A stretch of DNA of 12,142 bases from the NCBI GenBank assembly GCA_000697055.1, contig JNDT01000818.1:1-12142 (forward strand), read 5' to 3'. The notes under the pieces were generated by a model that saw nothing but the letters and a program-made list of their open reading frames with translations, ran no database searches and had not been told where the DNA came from. The position numbers were made by a program, and so were the translations under genes. Origin of the DNA: Saksenaea vasiformis B4078. Taxonomy: Eukaryota > Mucoromycota > Mucoromycetes > Mucorales > Saksenaeaceae. Positions 8,255 through 12,142 of this stretch are shown here, piece after piece (positions within the stretch are counted from its first letter, which is position 1; each line of letters starts with the position of its first letter).

Positions 8255-8899
8255 GTTGCAGTGAGGTTAGTAGTCAGTGAAGGTCTTGCTTTTGTAAGAC
8301 TGGAGATGAACGTCTATGTTACTGGTGTATGCATCGTCGTTGAACGGACTTACATTGGGTTTCTTCACAATCCGGATTGCAGTGTTGCAGTAAGGTTAGT
8401 AGTCAGTGAAGGTCTTGCTTTTGTAAGACTGGAGATGAACGTCTATGTTACTGGTGTATGCATCGTCGTTGAACGGACTTACATTGGGTTTCTTCACAAT
8501 CCGGATTGCAGTGTTGCAGTAAGGTTAGTAGTCAGTGAAGGTCTTGCTTTTGTAAGACTGGAGATGAACGTCTATGTTACTGGTGTATGCATCGTCGTTG
8601 AACGGACTTACATTGGGTTTCTTCACAATCCGGATTGCAGTGTTGCAGTAAGGTTAGTAGTCAGTGAAGGTCTTGCTTTTGTAAGACTGGAGATGAACGT
8701 CTATGTTACTGGTGTATGCATCGTCGTTGAACGGACTTACATTGGGTTTCTTCACAATCCGGATTGCAGTGTTGCAGTAAGGTTAGTAGTCAGTGAAGGT
8801 CTTGCTTTTGTAAGACTGGAGATGAACGTCTATGTTACTGGTGTATGCATCGTCGTTGAACGGACTTACGTCGGGTTTCACTACAAAACCGGGAGCAAT
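8255..8899. repeat. Minisatellite, five 129-bp units
   Basis: Unit starts are at 8255, 8384, 8513, 8642 and 8771. Units 2-4 look identical. The first differs early (GTGAGG for GTAAGG) and the fifth diverges from 8870 on. On the minus strand every unit carries a perfect donor GTAAGT (first G at 8869, 8740, 8611, 8482 and 8353) and a perfect branch site TACTAAC (8272-8266 in the first unit). Since 129 is divisible by three, open frames are preserved; the 222-codon plus-strand frame over this block is best read as a by-product. It sits where the 5' intron of the nuclease gene is expected. Confidence 0.9.
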
Positions 8900-8938
8900 A
8901 GTTAAGCAGTCTCCATTTTCGTAATGTTTATAGATACG
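8870..8938 (-). other. Tentative upstream coding exon of the nuclease gene
   Basis: The minus strand is open for 23 codons after a TGA (ending LTIAPGFVVKPD) and stops exactly at a GTAAGT donor. The phase (0) matches the CAG acceptor before 8231. There is no ATG in frame, so a still earlier exon would be needed. The matching part of the minisatellite units reads TAIRIVKKPN in the same frame, as if copied from this exon end. Confidence 0.3.
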
Positions 8939-9256
8939 TCACACTAACAGTGTCTTTTTTTTATGGAGAATTGGACAATTAGAACCATTGCAAAGATGGT
9001 AGACCCAAGCCTTTCGACACATTGTACATACTTGCTTTTTGGTCTACTTTCAAAATCTATTTGGCGCAGATGTATCAATAAAATTAGAACGCAATAGATT
9101 TGCACTTTTATCCTTTATATTCCCAGAACTAATCCCAATAACTTAGCCTGCAACACTTTCTGTCAGCTGTAACGACACAACTTGCCTGGTTTTCATGTTT
9201 TTTTTTTCGTGTTGCTGGCGTTGTGCAAATCAGTTTGCTTTTTACTTTCATGGTCG
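8939..9256. other. Non-coding spacer, nuclease gene 5' side to right arm
   Basis: AT-rich with homopolymer runs. No gene, tRNA or repeat is recognised. It should contain the nuclease gene promoter if that gene is expressed, but no specific element can be named. Confidence 0.5.
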
Positions 9257-9388
9257 CTCATAAAATGGCTGACAGTCGATGTAATACTCTTAAAAAAGTG
9301 ATATAAAATTGCTAATTACTTACCTGATTGATACTTACGTGGTTCTTACTTCTGTATTGTTGCCTTTTGATGAAGTCGTTGGTTGCCA

Positions 9389-10672
9389 TTATATGGGCAC
9401 TTTGTTTCGACATTTATCCAAGCAGTTGTAAGAATGCGAAACGAAACCTCGGAAATGACTTTTCTCCACACTATTGCAAGCTTCCGTGATTCTTTTTGAT
9501 AAAGTGTCTTCCTGCAAAAACCTATGACGCTTAACCTTACTCTTTGCCACTGCCCAGAATTGTTCTATTGGGTTAAGCTCAGGGGAGTAAGTAGGAAGAT
9601 ACACGCATTTGTATCCTCGATACTCAATATACTTCTTTATGTTTTCATGTGTGTGGATTGGTGCATTATCCATGACTACATAGTAGCCTTTCATGTGAGG
9701 ATGCTTGTCCATTTCATCAAGAGTCATTTTTAAGAAACTGATATAATGACCCATTACGGTACCTGAGCTTATGTATCCTTCAGCCTTTCTCTTCTTCGCT
9801 GGTCTCGGTTTTTTGACACCAATTGTAATCAAACCTTCAGCAGAGATGGCACCCAATATCGACGTCGTGTTTGCTCTCGTTACTGGTCGGGTAACAATGG
9901 CACGCGTACCTTTTTTGGACCAAGCCCTAGAGCGTTTCATATTGATATCGAAAGCTGACTCGTCAAGAAACACGCAATTCGTCAAAAAATTCATATCAGT
10001 ATTTTCCCACTTACGAACCCAATCATGTCTCTCTTCAACCTTTGCTGGACCGTTCCTTTCAACAGAATGAAAGTCAGCCTTCTTCAACGAAAGGTTGCAT
10101 TCACTTTTCATGAAATTGTAAACAGTGCTACGTGAAACTTTCAGATCATCGAACCGATTCAACAAATGCTCGGTTACTTCAACAACAGAAGCAGAAGGGT
10201 TACTATCAATAAAATTGATAACAGCTGTTTTATGCTCTTTGCTCAAGATACATTTACGACCAATTTGCTTACAAACCTCAAAAATGCTATCAGGACACAT
10301 ATTGTACTGCTTAACCCATCTCTGAGCAGTCCGAATGTGAATGCCCAACTGCTACGCTGCAGCTGATGCGCTCATACACTTTTCAATCTTCAGTTCGAAA
10401 AAGCGAACCTTATCTTGGAGGGAATAGCGCACATAATCGCGCTTTGTGTTTACCTCTTTCATACGAATGTCTTCGTCTTTTGGCTTTTCTGTCAGCATTG
10501 GACAAACAGATGAAGATTCACTGGAGGGCATATTTTTCAAGTACTCACTGTGAGTCGCAATCGGCTCTACAATGAACTCATTCTGATCAACAATATATTC
10601 CACGGGTTCAGGACCTCCATTCTCATCAACGACATTTCCATGCCCATCTTCAAATAAAAATATTGTACTCAT
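9389..10672 (-). CDS. Tc1-like DD34E transposase, interrupted by the same amber codon (right copy)
   Basis: The two encoded proteins are identical, including the amber codon at position 107 (10354-10352) inside the N-terminal helix-turn-helix and the complete Asp, Asp, Glu triad. Transcription points towards the nuclease gene from the right, while the left copy points towards it from the left. A chimeric transcript crossing the element could pair arm to arm. As in the left copy, full-length protein requires readthrough, or complementation by an intact relative elsewhere in the genome. Confidence 0.88.
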
Positions 10673-10720
10673 GTTAAGACCTCATTTTTATATTTTTTCG
10701 AGTGCCAAGAAATCATCGTA

Positions 10721-10859
10721 ACACGACATCATTTCAAATGCAAACGACATGGTTTCTAAAAATACGACTTCCATTTCCAAAAGTGCGAAATTGATTTTGA
10801 CCAACCAACGACATCGATTTTGATTGGCCAACGACTTCGTTTTTGGCTGGCTGCGACAT
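10721..10859 (-). promoter_or_regulatory. Subterminal iteron array, right outer end
   Basis: Mirror of the left array: (A/T)GTCG units at 20-23 bp spacing between the transposase start and the outer terminus. The one base difference from the left array is at 10751 (C instead of T in element orientation), just before the GTCG of one unit. Candidate transposase binding sites. Confidence 0.55.
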
Positions 10860-10877
10860 TGCTTGTTGAAAGCACTG

Positions 10878-10879
10878 TA
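10878..10879. repeat. TA target site, right
   Basis: TA immediately outside the right terminus, matching TA at the left terminus. It is the expected two-base duplication for a Tc1/mariner insertion spanning both arms. Confidence 0.75.
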
Positions 10880-11020
10880 CTGAGCAAGTATCACAGTTCT
10901 TACCTGGTTGTACGGAACCCCTATCCGCAGCGCAGTAACTTAATGGAATGCTTTGCCACCGGGAAGCAGGCATGTACCCGTTTTGCCGAGGCTTTTATTT
11001 TCCGCGAAGTTATAGTTTGA
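10880..11020 (+). pseudogene. Displaced last exon of the Fanzor-like gene
   Basis: With 4284-10877 and one TA removed, the exon reads ATA CTG AGC AAG on from the acceptor at 4280 and stays open for 47 codons (LSKYHSSYLVVRNPYPQ and onward, ending AFIFREVIV) to TGA. The phase matches the donor at 4236. I do not recognise the peptide, and its membership of the gene rests on splice phase and position. It lies 112 bp from the end of sgf11, which converges on it. Confidence 0.6.
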
Positions 11021-11132
11021 CATCAGATAGAAAAAGATAAACTTGTTTGTAGTCTATTTTCATTTTATGATAGCAGATGGAAAGGAAATAACAAAGTAAA
11101 AGCAAAACAAAAAAAGCAGAATCTATACATTT

Positions 11133-12112
11133 TCATTCGTTACCTAGCGATTTCAGTTTTTTAAGTCTAGATGCACCATTAACCGCAGACTATATATGAA
11201 AACAGATGTTATAGGCAAAAAGCACGATTTTTCGATTCTTGGAATACAAACCGTTAATTTCTTCTTCTTTCTATCATTGCCGTACGAATCATGATCGCTA
11301 ATACTCCCCAAAGTGTCATCCGAAGAGGCTGATGGAATGGGGGACGAACCCAGTCTTCCGATGGTAGGTTAAGCTATCTCTATCCTCTCTTTTCTTGCTC
11401 TTCTTCTTACCGTCGAGTGGCGACTCTACTGGATTGTCTTCCCGCAAGCCCAAGGCATTTCTCAAGATGCGGTGCGTAGCGTGATGCTGCAATGGTTTTA
11501 TGACAATTGACACAATCGTAAGAAGGGAGATTGTTGATGTTATAGCTACTGCCAAAGATATCAAATCCTGGCTGTGACACTTAGACATTCCAAAAAAAAA
11601 GTTAACAGGAGCAATTTTTTTTTCCCTTTCTTTACCATAGGAACGACACCTAACACAAGCGATTAGATTAAAGAAAACCCCGCTGATAAGTAGAAAATAA
11701 AAAACCTGGTTTGACATATCTGGCATATGGCTGTCGATTGCTTGATATTACGATGCACTTCAAATAAAACATCCTGGATGCACTCGTCAATTAAATCCCC
11801 CAGCAACATAAATGCCTTTTTGTTTGATGAGCTCTTTTTTATTCCTCGGAGCCAAAACAATAAAGCTTACTAGTGCGGCTTTTGTATGATTTTGAAGTTT
11901 GGGTGCATTTTTTTGGAGGACTGTATGGGTCAGTTGCAGTTCGTCCAGCGTCTTGGCTTGTTCCGTCATAAGTTTCTTAAAGTAACTGCCATTCGGGTAA
12001 GAGACAACAGGAAAAAGAGAGATTCTTACGCATTGCCTGCTTCTATCTGGTTCTCTGTACTCTCGTGCAATGCGGATGTTACGGGTTCTAATTGTCCTTT
12101 TGGCTTCTGCAT
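11133..12112 (-). CDS. sgf11: Sgf11, SAGA-complex deubiquitinase-module subunit, seven proposed exons
   Basis: Sgf11 links Ubp8 to Sus1 and Sgf73 in the SAGA deubiquitinase module, which removes ubiquitin from histone H2B; its zinc finger contacts the nucleosome. Proposed exons are 12112-12030, 11985-11871, 11815-11706 (or from 11833), 11649-11636, 11579-11411, 11354-11252 and 11189-11133, all joining in phase to about 216-222 residues. Diagnostic is the C2HC finger CVNCHKTIAASRYAPHLEKC (11514-11455) followed by SSRVATRR. The segment GDLIDECIQDVLFEVHRN fits the N-terminal helix that packs into the module. The end is basic (RKKKKLT, then RLKKLKSLGNE). The least certain joins are the third exon start (AG choice), its weak donor GTTTTT, and the 14-nt exon. 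The frame is open upstream of ATG 12112 to the window edge, so the start may lie outside. Confidence 0.8.
11455..11514 (-). other. Sgf11-type C2HC zinc finger
   Basis: Cys-x2-Cys-x11-His-x3-Cys with the core ASRYAPHLEKC, which is characteristic of Sgf11 and ATXN7L3. It is visible only after the exon beginning at 11579 is read in its spliced frame. The longer unspliced frame through this stretch hides it. Confidence 0.88.
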
Positions 12113-12142
12113 GGTCGAGTAAAAATCAGATGCCTCGAATGA

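Larger units (their letters stand above)
4284..10877. mobile_element. Composite or long-inverted-repeat Tc1-type element, 6,594 bp, with nuclease cargo
   Basis: Both outer ends read CAGTGCTTTCAAC inward and both are flanked by TA. The ends are two 1,621-bp inverted arms, leaving a 3,352-bp interior with one complete-looking gene and a minisatellite. Taking out 4284-10877 plus one TA rejoins an intron acceptor to an exon of the interrupted Fanzor-like gene in phase, which fits one insertion event. The inner arm ends lack a flanking TA and a matching terminal repeat. The alternative is two independent Tc1 insertions on either side of a resident gene, but then the exon continuity would be a coincidence. 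Position x in the left arm pairs with 15161 minus x in the right. Confidence 0.65.
9257..10877 (-). mobile_element. Right arm: Tc1-like element, 5' end outward
   Basis: Inverse copy of the left arm, the same length with only two differences noticed (C in element orientation at 10751 and 9268). The outer end is CACTG followed by TA on the plus strand. The inner end has the same non-TA boundary as the left arm. Such identity implies either very recent duplication or ongoing gene conversion between the arms. Confidence 0.85.

Noticed and set aside
8255..8899. CRISPR-like array
   Set aside because: The units are contiguous 129-bp copies with no unique spacers, in intron-containing eukaryotic DNA.
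8237..8905. 222-codon plus-strand reading frame over the tandem repeats as a repeat protein
   Set aside because: The unit length is a multiple of three, so any stop-free frame in one unit stays open through all five. The start is immediately before the array, there is no flanking coding signal, and splice-type signals on the other strand explain the block better.
4284..10877. Two independent Tc1 insertions flanking a native gene
   Set aside because: Not excluded, but less likely: the outer flanks rejoin into an exon in phase, both arms share the same amber codon and odd inner boundary, and the inner ends have no TA.
11021..11132. Fanzor guide (omega) RNA or transposon right end downstream of the last exon
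   Set aside because: Only 112 bp separate this exon from sgf11 and I see no conserved structure or terminal repeat; nothing in the sequence supports the call.
11316..11726. 136-residue minus-strand membrane protein
   Set aside because: The unspliced frame runs through three apparent 56-nt introns and out of frame over the Sgf11 zinc finger; the hydrophobic segment is a frame artefact.

Overview
The window looks like eukaryotic, intron-containing DNA from a fungus, most likely an early-diverging one (Mucoromycota). The reasons are many 44-70 nt GT-AG introns with TACTAA-type branch sites, a SAGA-subunit gene, a Fanzor-like gene, Tc1-like transposons, and a nuclease-like protein of a type I associate from memory with expanded Mucorales families. 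No taxonomic marker is present, so the assignment is inference.

Layout. (1) 216-4283, plus strand: a decayed but still spliced Fanzor-like (eukaryotic TnpB relative) gene. Four introns can be placed. The RuvC/zinc-ribbon exon (3384-4235) keeps all three catalytic acidic residues, but the 5' part carries frameshifts and in-frame stops. (2) 4284-10877: a 6,594-bp insertion bounded by TA at both ends. It has two nearly identical 1,621-bp arms in inverted orientation, each with a DD34E Tc1-like transposase gene that has the same internal amber codon. Between the arms lie a three-exon minus-strand gene (6262-8126, possibly reaching 8231 or beyond) encoding a predicted PD-(D/E)XK nuclease-fold protein, and a 5 x 129-bp minisatellite at its 5' end. 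(3) 10878-11020: the displaced last exon of the Fanzor-like gene. Removing the insertion and one TA restores a phase-matched splice (intron 4236-4280). (4) 11133-12112, minus strand: an Sgf11 gene (SAGA deubiquitinase module) with seven proposed exons, ending 112 bp from the Fanzor-like gene and converging on it.

How the parts relate. The Fanzor-like gene sits tail-to-tail with the housekeeping sgf11 gene. A Tc1-type unit then entered its last exon at a TA. Because the exon resumes exactly on the other side, the two arms and the nuclease gene probably arrived as one unit, a composite or long-inverted-repeat transposon with the nuclease as cargo, rather than as two independent insertions. Each outer end carries an array of about 22-bp repeats (RTGTCG/AAGTCG) that look like transposase binding sites. 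The inner ends have only one such motif and no clear terminal inverted repeat.

Limits. Exon joins were made by eye from phase and consensus. The 5' ends of the nuclease and Fanzor-like genes, and one sgf11 junction, are unresolved. Family names rest on motifs, not on database searches.
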